From: CADCWK01 sp964244115
GTDB lineage: Bacteria; Chloroflexota; Chloroflexia; Thermomicrobiales; UBA6265
NCBI GenBank assembly: GCA_964244115.1
Contig: CAXTHM010000031.1
Coordinates: forward strand, 1 to 41,484
Length of the DNA stretch: 41,484 nucleotides
Direction: 5' to 3'
The notes beneath the pieces are model-generated. The model was not told where the DNA came from and did no database searches. It worked only from the letters and a program-made list of their open reading frames with translations. Below, one piece after another: positions 33,765-41,484 of this stretch (the first letter of the stretch is position 1; every line of letters starts with the position of its first letter). The translations under genes were made by a program, and so were the position numbers.

Positions 33765-35231
33765 ATGGAACAGACCACGGACACCCTCTACCGCGCCTAC
33801 ACCACCCGCGATGCCCGGTTCGACGGCCGGGTCTTCGCCGGGGTCTGGACGACCGGGATCTACTGCCGGCCGGTCTGTCCGGCCCGGCTGCCGAAGCGGG
33901 AGAACATGACGTTCTTCCCGACGGCCGCCGCCGCCCAGGAGGCCGGGTTCCGGCCCTGCCTGCGCTGCCGCCCGGAATCGGCCCCGGATTTCGCCGGCTG
34001 GCGCGGCGGCTCGCCCTCCGTCCACCGCGCCCTCAGCCTGATCGAGGACGGCTGGCTGGAGGACCGCGACATCGACGCCCTCGCCGGGCAGGTCGGGGTC
34101 AGCGGGCGTCAGCTCCGGCGCCTGTTCCGGGAGCAGCTCGGCGCCACCCCGGTCGCCGTCGCCCAGACCCGCCGGGTCCTGCTCGCCAAGCAGCTCATCC
34201 ACGAGACCGACCTCTCGATGGCGGACGTCGCGATGGCCTCCGGCTTCGGCAGCGTCCGGCGCTTCAACGAGACGTTCCAGCGCCTGTTCGACCGTCCGCC
34301 GGGGGCGTTGCGCCGACAGCGGCCGGCGAGCCCGATGACCGGCCCGGCCATCGCCCTCCAGTTGCCCTACCGATCATCCTACGATTGGTCGGCGATGCTG
34401 GGGAGCCTGGCCCGGACCGCGATTTCGGGTGTCGAGCGAATCGACGGCGCCACCTACGCACGGTCGGTCCGGTTCGGCGACCACACCGGGTGGGTCAGCG
34501 TGAGGCCGGCGCCGGGCGACCGCCTGGAGTTGACGGTCCGGTTCCCGGGTCTGGAGGCGCTGCCCCGGATCATCGGCCGGGTTCGCCGGCTGCTCGATCT
34601 CCCGGCCGACCCGTTCGCCATCGATGCCCAACTGGCCGAGGACCCACTCCTCGCCGCGCTGGTCGCCGCCCGGCCGGGTCTCCGGGTGCCGGGGATCTGG
34701 GACGGCTTCGAGGAGGCGGTCCGGACCGTCATGGGTTCGGACCAGGCCGGGCTGGAGCGGCTCGTCCGGGAGCGCGGCCGCCCGCTCGAAGATCCCGACG
34801 CGCTCGACGCCGGGCTGACCCACGCCTTCCCGTCGCCGGGCGATCTGACCGCGGTGGAGACCGGGGATGAACCGGCCCATGGGCCACCACCTCCGAGCGC
34901 GATCTCGTCACTCGTCGCGGCCGTGCTGGCCGAACCCACGCTCCTCGATCAGCACCGCGATCCCGACCAGACCGCGGCCCGCCTCCGGTGCCTGGCCGGG
35001 ATCGACGACCTGATGGCCGCGACGATTGCCGGCAGGGTGCTGGAGGGGTACGACCACCTCCCATCCGGGCTGACCCAGATACTGGCCGATGCGGAAGACC
35101 CGCCGATCGACCCGATTGAACTCGCCCGTCGAGCCCAGTCGTGGAGCCCCTGGCGAGCCTACGGCGCCACCCATCTCCTTGCCGCGATCGATTCTTCCGA
35201 ACGTTATGACAACCTTATAGATGGAGCATGA
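33765..35231 (+). CDS. Ada-type regulator fused to a degenerate AlkA-like glycosylase
   Basis: The 488-residue protein has an Ada methyl-phosphotriester domain with Cys34, Cys38, Cys65 and Cys68 (GIYCRPVCPAR, FRPCLRCRP). An AraC-type DNA-binding domain follows (about 84-185, GQVGVSGRQLRRLFREQLG), then an AlkA N-terminal domain (about 196-285) and an HhH-GPD region. The last lacks key parts: VRTVMGSDQAGLERL stands where family members have VRAVLGQQVSVAAA; LAGIDDLMAATI replaces LPGIGPWTA; HLPSGLTQIL lacks the catalytic Asp seen in LPDDYLI of E. coli AlkA. It probably senses methylation and activates repair genes but does not excise bases. Confidence 0.85.
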   Translation: MEQTTDTLYRAYTTRDARFDGRVFAGVWTTGIYCRPVCPARLPKRENMTFFPTAAAAQEAGFRPCLRCRPESAPDFAGWRGGSPSVHRALSLIEDGWLEDRDIDALAGQVGVSGRQLRRLFREQLGATPVAVAQTRRVLLAKQLIHETDLSMADVAMASGFGSVRRFNETFQRLFDRPPGALRRQRPASPMTGPAIALQLPYRSSYDWSAMLGSLARTAISGVERIDGATYARSVRFGDHTGWVSVRPAPGDRLELTVRFPGLEALPRIIGRVRRLLDLPADPFAIDAQLAEDPLLAALVAARPGLRVPGIWDGFEEAVRTVMGSDQAGLERLVRERGRPLEDPDALDAGLTHAFPSPGDLTAVETGDEPAHGPPPPSAISSLVAAVLAEPTLLDQHRDPDQTAARLRCLAGIDDLMAATIAGRVLEGYDHLPSGLTQILADAEDPPIDPIELARRAQSWSPWRAYGATHLLAAIDSSERYDNLIDGA

Positions 35232-35818
35232 CCATGACCGTCGCCGCAACCCCATCGACCGCCCAGACCCCACGTCAGATCGCCATCCATGCCATGGAGA
35301 CGCCGATCGGGATGGTTCACGTCGCCACCGACGAGCATGACACCCTCAGGGCGCTCCTGTTCGAGGACGGCAGCGACGGCGTCTCCCGCCTGCTCGCGCG
35401 CCACTACGTCGCCGCCGACGTGACCCTGACCGAGTCAGTTGGCCCGGTCGAGGCGGAGCTCCGGCGCTACTTCGACGGCGACCTCGACGCCCTCTCCCGG
35501 ATTCGCACCGCCAGCGCTGGCACACCGTTCCAGCTGGCCGTCTGGACGGCCCTCTCGGCGATCCCGGTCGGCACGACGACCAGCTATGGGGCGATCGCCG
35601 CCGCGATCGGACGCCCGAAGGCCGTCCGGGCCGTCGGGATGGCGAACGGCGCCAACCCGATCGGCATCGTCGTCCCCTGCCACCGGGTCATCGGGACCGA
35701 CGGGAAGGTATCCGGCTACAGCGGCGGGATCGAGCGCAAACGCTGGCTCCTGGCCCATGAGGGCGTCGCCGTTCCCCGAACGCTTGGTCTCCTCCACAGC
35801 GCGGCGCATAGAGGTTGA
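35228..35818 (+). CDS. ogt: Methylated-DNA--protein-cysteine methyltransferase
   Basis: The 196-residue protein repairs O6-methylguanine by accepting the alkyl group on Cys151 in IVVPCHRVIG. The conserved TTSYGAIAAAIGRPKAVRAVG, the Asn switch region NGANPIG and the tail GYSGGIERKRWLLAHEG are all present. Its ATG overlaps the stop of the Ada/AlkA-type gene (ATGA), so the two are coupled as an adaptive-response pair. ATG 35234 is an alternative with better spacing to GGAG at 35223-35226. The N-terminal half is the usual low-conservation domain. Confidence 0.93.
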   Translation: MTMTVAATPSTAQTPRQIAIHAMETPIGMVHVATDEHDTLRALLFEDGSDGVSRLLARHYVAADVTLTESVGPVEAELRRYFDGDLDALSRIRTASAGTPFQLAVWTALSAIPVGTTTSYGAIAAAIGRPKAVRAVGMANGANPIGIVVPCHRVIGTDGKVSGYSGGIERKRWLLAHEGVAVPRTLGLLHSAAHRG

Positions 35819-35833
35819 CGGTCGGAGCCAGCT

Positions 35834-35901
35834 CCCCCTCTCCATCCGGTCCGGACGGAGTCGCCCGCAGGTGACGGAGGCGGACCGAGATGGGGAGGGG
35901 G
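35834..35901. repeat. Large imperfect hairpin after ogt
   Basis: CCCCCTCTCCATCCGGTCCG (35834-35853) pairs with 35881-35901 over about 19 positions with one mismatch and one bulge; the loop is about 27 bases. It starts 15 bp past the ogt stop. It may be a terminator or a REP-like element. Confidence 0.55.
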
Positions 35902-35952
35902 CCGGGGGGTGGGGCTGGACGCTCGCGACCGATAAGGACCAGGAGATCCACT

Positions 35953-36096
35953 CTAGACCATCCGGATCTCGCCGCTGACGTGGTACTCATCGGGGACGGG
36001 CAGCCCCCAACGGAGCGTTTCCATGGAAACCGCTGGATCGGTGACCCAGCCGAAAGGCTGACCGCCAGTGACCGGGCGCTGAAGCCGCCCGGCAAC
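35953..36096 (-). pseudogene. Possible C-terminal gene remnant
   Basis: Between stops at 36097-36099 and 35953-35955 the minus strand reads a protein-like string including GGQPFGWVTDPAVSMETLRW and PDEYHVSGEIRMV, with G/C-rich third positions as in real genes here. It has no good start codon or ribosome-binding site and only 47 codons. It could be the tail of a deleted gene. No family was recognised. Confidence 0.3.
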
Positions 36097-36132
36097 TCAA
36101 AGTAGCTCGGGGAGCGCTGCCAGATCGGTTGA

Positions 36133-36203
36133 GTTGTGGGTTGAGTCGGGGCCTTGGCCGGTGCAGGTGGTCTGGCGGACAAGGCTCCGACTCAACGCAC
36201 AAC
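36133..36203. repeat. 24-bp inverted repeat, 23-base loop
   Basis: Arms at 36133-36156 (GTTGTGGGTTGAGTC...) and 36180-36203 pair at 22 of 24 positions. The right arm ends at the stop of the minus-strand secreted-protein gene. No T-run follows. It may be a terminator or a small MITE/REP-like insertion that set the present gene end. Confidence 0.65.
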
Positions 36204-37162
36204 TACTTGTGGACCGTTACGTGCTCGGGCGGCGACGACTTCGCCGACGGGGCGGACCGTGGCGGCTCGTCCGGGGCAGACGGGACGGGAGACACCGAAG
36301 CGGACGGACGGGGTAACGCTGCGGAGGGGCGAACGGTCACGCTCCGCGGACTGGCCGCCTGGCTCGGGCTGGCGCTGGCGACCGGACTTGCCGTCGTCGC
36401 GGCCGATCGGCTTGCGGACGGCTCGGCCGACGAGCCCTCATCGGTCTCGCTGCCCGGCGCATCCAGCGTCGCGACGAAGAAGGCTGTCGGGTCGTCGCCG
36501 GACTGGCGCAGGCGGGTGTCGAACAGCAGGGACGCTGCGTCGCCGGGACCGAGCGGGGCGGCGTCGCCGTCGGTGGTGCCGGTCGCGACGAGCGGCTCCA
36601 GCGTGAACTCCCCGGACTGGACGAGGATCAGGATCGGCTGGATCAATCGGCGGATCTCGATCGCGTCACCGGTCGGTGGCCGGAACAGCTGGAGCGACAG
36701 TTCATGCTGACCGGCTTCCAGCGGGAACGCCGGCGCGGTCGCGTCCCCGGCCTCCCCGGCCGGAACCAGTTCGACCGCGACGTACGGTGCCGGCTCTCCG
36801 GTCAGCGTCTGCACGTTGACCTCGTCCCCATCGGCGACGCCCATCGCCTGCCCGGGCAGCAGGCGGCTGAAGCTCCCGGCAGCGGTGATCAGGTTGAGCG
36901 GCGTGCCGATGCCGACCACGAAGCCGAGACGGAACGGGACCAGCTCGCCCTCGTTCGACGCCTCGAGCGCGGTCGATTGCCAGACGTAATCGCCGGCCGC
37001 GAGGTCCGCGTCGATCCGGACGACATCGTCGGCGGTCGCGGTCGTCCGGTCCTCCCCCGCCCTGAAGGACTCAGGTGAGACCTGCGGGGCGAGGATGCCG
37101 CCGCCGAGGACGACCAGGGTCGCCAGCAGATCCCACAGACGCAACGCACCCAGACGCCTCAT
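36203..37162 (-). CDS. Secreted or membrane-anchored protein with Ser/Pro-rich tail, unknown function
   Basis: ATG 37162 follows GAGGGG, giving 319 residues. A single hydrophobic N-terminal segment (about 8-26, LWDLLATLVVLGGGILAPQV) is a signal or anchor. A beta-rich extracytoplasmic body follows (for example PFRLGFVVGIGTPLNLI and GQHELSLQLFRPPTGDAIEI). The last 85 residues are Ser/Pro/Ala-rich without structure. No catalytic motif was recognised. The tail ends at the inverted repeat, so its last residues may derive from repeat sequence. Confidence 0.7.
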   Translation of the reverse strand: MRRLGALRLWDLLATLVVLGGGILAPQVSPESFRAGEDRTTATADDVVRIDADLAAGDYVWQSTALEASNEGELVPFRLGFVVGIGTPLNLITAAGSFSRLLPGQAMGVADGDEVNVQTLTGEPAPYVAVELVPAGEAGDATAPAFPLEAGQHELSLQLFRPPTGDAIEIRRLIQPILILVQSGEFTLEPLVATGTTDGDAAPLGPGDAASLLFDTRLRQSGDDPTAFFVATLDAPGSETDEGSSAEPSASRSAATTASPVASASPSQAASPRSVTVRPSAALPRPSASVSPVPSAPDEPPRSAPSAKSSPPEHVTVHK

Positions 37163-37420
37163 CGCGTACCCCTCGCCACCGACCACCGACGCGTGGCCCG
37201 ACCTGATTCCCTGATCTCCGCCCGATCCCGCGGTCGGGCCACTGTCGCGGGATCTCGTCGTCAGGGTACGGACCCACGCGTTCAGGGGCATGAGTAGGAT
37301 TACCCATCTGCAACCGCGGACGACTCAGTGCGAGGACAGGGACGATCCGGTCGGGCGTCCGCCATGCCGTCGCTCGATTGCCTTGCCAGAGGCCGCTACC
37401 GGCGATGCCGGAAAACGCCA

Positions 37421-37450
37421 GCGGCCGGAACGAGGTCTCGTTCCGGCCGC
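37421..37450 (-). terminator. Terminator of clpX, with a competing upstream pairing
   Basis: GCGGCCGGAACGAG-GT-CTCGTTCCGGCCGC is a perfect 14-bp stem 33 bp past the clpX stop, with TTTT a few bases further on the minus strand. The segment AGCGGCC (37419-37425) can alternatively pair with GGCCGCT (37391-37397), a mutually exclusive fold. Confidence 0.75.
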
Positions 37451-37482
37451 CGGTCTGTCGTCGCAGTGATGATCGATCCCGG

Positions 37483-38727
<1,245 letters not shown>

Positions 38728-38949
38728 CCGCCCACCTCGCGTCCGTGGTGTCGTCTCGCCGCCGACGCCTGACCGGGAGAACCGGGCCGGGCCGACGTTG
38801 GTCTGTGCTCTCACCGGGACATCCGGAAGAGCGCACCGCTGGCGGTCCGCGTCGCCCATCCGGGCGCCCGCGGGGCCAGCGGCGGCTGGCCGAACGAATC
38901 CCCCGGACGCCGGTTGGGCCGCCCGAAGGGAGATCGCGATCAGATCAGG

Positions 38950-39603
38950 TTACGACGTTGCGGTGCTGGTCGTCGCCATGGCGGCTGCCACGGAGGCCGG
39001 ACCACTTTCCGGCATGAGCACGTCGTCGATCAGGCCGTAGGACTTGGCCTCTTCCGGGTTGAGGTAGTAGTCCCGCTCCGTGTCCCGCTTGACCCGCTCG
39101 AACGGCTGCCCGGTGTGGGCCGCCAGGATCTGGGTCAGCTTGGTCGTGAGCGTGAGCGTCTCGCGGGCGGCGACCTCGATATCGGGGACGTTCCCGCGGA
39201 AGCCCCCGGAGCCCTGGTGGATCATGATCCGGGCGTTCGGCAGGGCGAACCGCTTGCCGGGGGCACCGGCAGCCAGCAGGACAGCCGCCATACTGGCGCC
39301 CATCCCCATGCAGAACGTCGAGACATCGGGCTTGATCATCTGCATCGTATCATAGATGGCCAGGCCGGAATACACGACGCCGCCCGGCGAGTTGATGTAG
39401 AGCCGGATGTCCTGCTCGGAATCCTCGTGGGCCAGGAACAGCATCTGCGCGACGATCAGGTTGGCGATCTGGTCGTCGACCGGTGTGCCGAGGAAGATGA
39501 TGCGGTCCTTGAGCAGCCGGGAGTAGATATCGAAGGCGCGCTCGCCCCGGTTGGTGCTCTCGACGACCATCGGGACGAGATTTTCGATCTTGGGGATTTC
39601 CAT
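38950..39603 (-). CDS. clpP: ATP-dependent Clp protease proteolytic subunit
   Basis: The 217-residue serine peptidase has the triad Ser104 (CMGMGASMAA), His129 (MIHQGSGGFRG) and Asp178 (ERDYYLNPEEAKSYGLID). GMGAS replaces the more frequent GMAAS, and HQGSGG replaces HQPLGG, variations outside the triad. INSPGG (70-75) is intact. It assembles as a barrel with ClpX, whose gene begins 222 bp downstream. The N-terminus MEIPKIENLVPMVVES is normal, so the propeptide is short. Confidence 0.96.
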   Translation of the reverse strand: MEIPKIENLVPMVVESTNRGERAFDIYSRLLKDRIIFLGTPVDDQIANLIVAQMLFLAHEDSEQDIRLYINSPGGVVYSGLAIYDTMQMIKPDVSTFCMGMGASMAAVLLAAGAPGKRFALPNARIMIHQGSGGFRGNVPDIEVAARETLTLTTKLTQILAAHTGQPFERVKRDTERDYYLNPEEAKSYGLIDDVLMPESGPASVAAAMATTSTATS

Positions 39604-40039
39604 GAACCTGTTGTCCTCGTGGTACAGCGCCCCGGTACCGTGAGCCGGGCCAGAACGCCGCTGGCAGGCCGAACGGGAGTCACTTCCCGCCCACCCAGGT
39701 CGACCGGTTCGTCACCGGATCGGCCATCTGTGTTCACACAAGACTAATGATACCGTCCGCGTCGAGGTCAGCCACCCGCCAGAACGGGTGGGGTCGGTGC
39801 TGATGTGGGCGAATCGGCGGTCTGACCGAATGTTCGTCGGCGACGCGGCAGGATCGGTCGGCCGACGCTGGTCAGCGGCGCCTCGGCCCTTCGTTTCGAT
39901 CGATCCGTCCCGTCCGGCGATCGACAGCAGGCAATCCGTGCATCGCCCACTGCCCAGGCTGGACGGGATGGCAACGATTCTGCCTCGATCGCGGCAGGGA
40001 CGACCCCGGTTGCCGCGCCCGACCCGCCGGATCCCCGCC
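39604..40039. other. Spacer upstream of clpP, no gene seen
   Basis: The stretch should contain the clpP promoter: TATCAT at 39752-39747 on the minus strand is a -10 candidate without a convincing -35. CCACCCG/CGGGTGG (39772-39791) is a small hairpin. Open frames on both strands show no recognisable protein. Confidence 0.45.
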
Positions 40040-40316
40040 ATGACCACGACGAGCGTCTTCGCCGTCATCGGCTGTCACCGCCAATCGCTCGGACGAACTC
40101 CTCCTCCAGGGTGAGAACGGGCGCCGGTACGCCTGGCACGCTCCCACGAGCGAGCTGTCACTGGTCGAGGACGCCGAGCTCGAGTCCGAGTGGCAGATCG
40201 ACGGCCTGCCGGATGAGGACTCCGACAGCTCGTCCCAGGCCCGTCCCCCCTGCGCCGAGCCTCTCGTCACTCCAGCCGTCGGGCGAGGACCAGCCAGCGG
40301 CCCATGCCCTCGGTGA
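40040..40316 (+). pseudogene. Possible frameshifted small gene overlapping the GNAT gene end
   Basis: From 40077 one plus-strand frame reads TANRSDELLLQGENGRRYAW and ELSLVEDAELESEWQIDGLP, with clean codon use, but has no start; a stop (40041-40043) precedes it. ATG 40040 (MTTTSVFAV) lies in a different frame, and one extra base between 40043 and 40074 would explain the split. The frame runs on to a TGA near 40316, overlapping the acetyltransferase gene. It could be a decayed small regulatory gene. Confidence 0.4.
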
Positions 40317-40848
40317 AGACGAAGCCGCTCAGCAGCGGACGGAACCCCTCGTCGTCATAGAGGCGGACGGCCGGGCTATCGGCGTCCATCGTCGACAGCA
40401 CCACCCAGCGGTTGGGTTTGCCCCGCATCGACGCTTCGAGCAGTCGGCGACCGTAGCCCCGGCGACGGGCAGCAGGGTCGACGGCGAGTTCGACGACGAC
40501 CCAGGCGTCGTCGAAGACGTCAGCCTGGATGCGTGGCCTGAGCGACGGGGCGATCTGGCGATACCACCAGTGCTCGGGCCGGTTGGTGTGGCCGTAGACG
40601 AAGCCGAGCAGCCGGCCGGCTTCGAGCAGCAGGATCGCCTCGAAGTCCGGGTAGGTTCGGTGGGCCGTCAACGCCTCGCGAAACCCCGCCGCCGCCGCGG
40701 CCGTGTGGTTGTAGGGCGGCTCCCGGAAGGCTCGGTCGTAGACGTCGACGATCGCGTCCACATACGGGTCGAGGTCAGCCGGCCCCCGGATGACGACCAC
40801 GTCGGTCGATTCCCGCGCCTGTCCGGTTGGCGGCCGTTCCTCGATCAT
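40267..40848 (-). CDS. GNAT-family N-acetyltransferase
   Basis: ATG 40848 follows GGGAGGG, giving 193 residues. The acetyl-CoA site reads VVVELAVDPAARRRGYGRRL (motif A, R/Q-x-x-G-x-G/A), preceded by ILLLEAGRLLGFVYGH, and motif B is VVLSTMDADSPAVRLYDDEG. It transfers an acetyl group to an unknown amine or protein. It sits between tig and clpP in the same direction, interrupting the usual tig-clpP-clpX order. Confidence 0.9.
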   Translation of the reverse strand: MIEERPPTGQARESTDVVVIRGPADLDPYVDAIVDVYDRAFREPPYNHTAAAAAGFREALTAHRTYPDFEAILLLEAGRLLGFVYGHTNRPEHWWYRQIAPSLRPRIQADVFDDAWVVVELAVDPAARRRGYGRRLLEASMRGKPNRWVVLSTMDADSPAVRLYDDEGFRPLLSGFVFTEGMGRWLVLARRLE

Positions 40849-40910
40849 GCAGACCCTCCCGACGGTCCGGCTCCAGCACCGACACGCCGCTGCATTGTCC
40901 ACGGACAGCG

Positions 40911-40942
40911 GAGACCCGCAACCAGAGATGGTTGCGGGTCTC
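40911..40942 (-). terminator. Hairpin after tig
   Basis: GAGACCCGCAACC and GGTTGCGGGTCTC form a perfect 13-bp stem around AGAGAT, 30 bp past the tig stop. There is no T-run. It separates tig from the GNAT gene. Confidence 0.7.
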
Positions 40943-40971
40943 TCCGTCGGCGATCCGTTGCACGGAGACGA

Positions 40972-41484
40972 CTAATCCCGGTCGATGATCCGGGCCTCGA
41001 CGGCCTCGGCCTCCGGGTTGCTCTCGCCGCTGGCGTCGGCGATCGCGGCAGCGTCAGCCAGTTCAGCGTCGGCTCCGGACTCCACAGCCGCGTCGGAGGC
41101 GGGCGCATCGTCGGGAGCGGCTGCGGCGTCGCTGAACTCGGCCTCGATGATGCCGTCCTCATTGGCCTCGCTGGCCGGAGTCTCGACGATCTCCGGCTCC
41201 GGGGCGACCCAGCCGTTGATGACCGCACCGCGGCCCTCGGTGACGATCTCGATCAGGCGGTCGGTTAGGCTGCGTTCGAACAGGTCGGCGCGGAGCATGC
41301 CGCGGAACTGCTCCTGCTGGTACAGGCCACGGATGGCCTCGGCGTTCGCGGAGCCGGCGGCCACCTTCTCGATCTCGGCCAGGACGTCCTGGTCGGTCAC
41401 GACGATGTTCTCGCGCCGGGCGATCTCCTGGACGACGAGGGTGTTGCGCAGGCGAAGGGCGGCGTCCGGGCGAATCTCCTCGCG
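40972..41484 (-). CDS. tig: Trigger factor, C-terminal part (partial)
   Basis: The minus strand enters in frame at the window edge with REEIRPDAALRLRNTLVVQE and runs 170 codons to a stop. The segment IARRENIVVTDQDVLAEIEK and LYQQEQFRGMLRADLFERSL, followed by DRLIEIVTEG, is the trigger-factor C-terminal chaperone domain. A long Ala/Asp/Glu-rich acidic tail follows (about the last 75 residues). The ribosome-binding and PPIase domains lie outside the window. With clpP and clpX nearby on the same strand, this matches the conserved tig-clpP-clpX neighbourhood. Confidence 0.93.
   Translation of the reverse strand, partial: REEIRPDAALRLRNTLVVQEIARRENIVVTDQDVLAEIEKVAAGSANAEAIRGLYQQEQFRGMLRADLFERSLTDRLIEIVTEGRGAVINGWVAPEPEIVETPASEANEDGIIEAEFSDAAAAPDDAPASDAAVESGADAELADAAAIADASGESNPEAEAVEARIIDRD

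Noticed and set aside
36061..36115. A segment resembling the core of a SAM-type riboswitch (GCGCTGAAGCC...GGCAAC) with neighbouring GAAA-loop and GC hairpins
   Set aside because: No plus-strand gene follows it, the upstream kink-turn part of SAM-I is missing, and the opposite strand reads as a plausible protein remnant. The match is probably chance in GC-rich DNA.

Overview
The window is about 41.5 kb of GC-rich bacterial DNA with one 10-N scaffold gap at 11099-11108, so it comes from a draft or metagenome assembly. The mix of genes suggests a Chloroflexota bacterium, perhaps Thermomicrobia-like: groES-groEL under a CIRCE element, a double-domain ThyX-like protein, a tig/clpP/clpX cluster, poxvirus-type topoisomerase IB, M55 and M20 peptidases, and U-poor perfect hairpins used as terminators. 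This placement is inference; no rRNA gene is present to test it.

Layout. 1-2696: tandem M20 amidohydrolase genes whose 5' thirds are identical in DNA. 2759-4590: a membrane-anchored protein of unknown function and a broken paralogue whose frame is disrupted by a 10-bp tandem triplication. 4713-5894: a GT1 glycosyltransferase. 6046-8234: three consecutive BrnT-type toxin/antitoxin modules in which the antitoxin carries an XRE helix-turn-helix instead of the usual BrnA ribbon-helix-helix. 8290-10131: a ThyX-like protein made of two divergent copies of the fold. 10374-14758: alpha/beta hydrolase (interrupted by the gap), topoisomerase IB, and an ABC-2 exporter. 15116-17005: an amidase plus polysaccharide deacetylase fusion for cell-wall remodelling. 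17505-18349: a RAYT-like single-strand transposase with a premature stop, flanked by inverted 36-bp hairpin repeats. 18404-19609: a class I aminotransferase.

19859-22168 is a minus-strand operon resembling yqjD-yqjE-yqjK (DUF883-like, holin-X-like, DUF3618-like, plus a large low-complexity member). It diverges from groES-groEL (22688-24757). A 30-residue membrane protein gene lies just after groEL on the other strand. 25205-32467 holds metabolic single genes: SnoaL-like protein, two APH-type kinases, an esterase, a split-barrel flavoprotein, a VOC dioxygenase, an M55 peptidase and a PH-domain protein.

32656-41484 holds information-processing and protein-quality genes: an RlmM-like rRNA methyltransferase, an Ada/AlkA-type fusion whose glycosylase part looks inactivated, ogt, a secreted Ser/Pro-rich protein, clpX, clpP, a GNAT acetyltransferase and the 3' end of tig. 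The sector between ogt and the secreted protein carries two large inverted repeats and a gene remnant.

No tRNA, rRNA or CRISPR array was seen. The most interesting accessory region is the triple toxin/antitoxin array with a homogenised DNA-binding domain. The double ThyX-like protein, the 10-bp-repeat-disrupted gene and the RAYT element are the next best leads.
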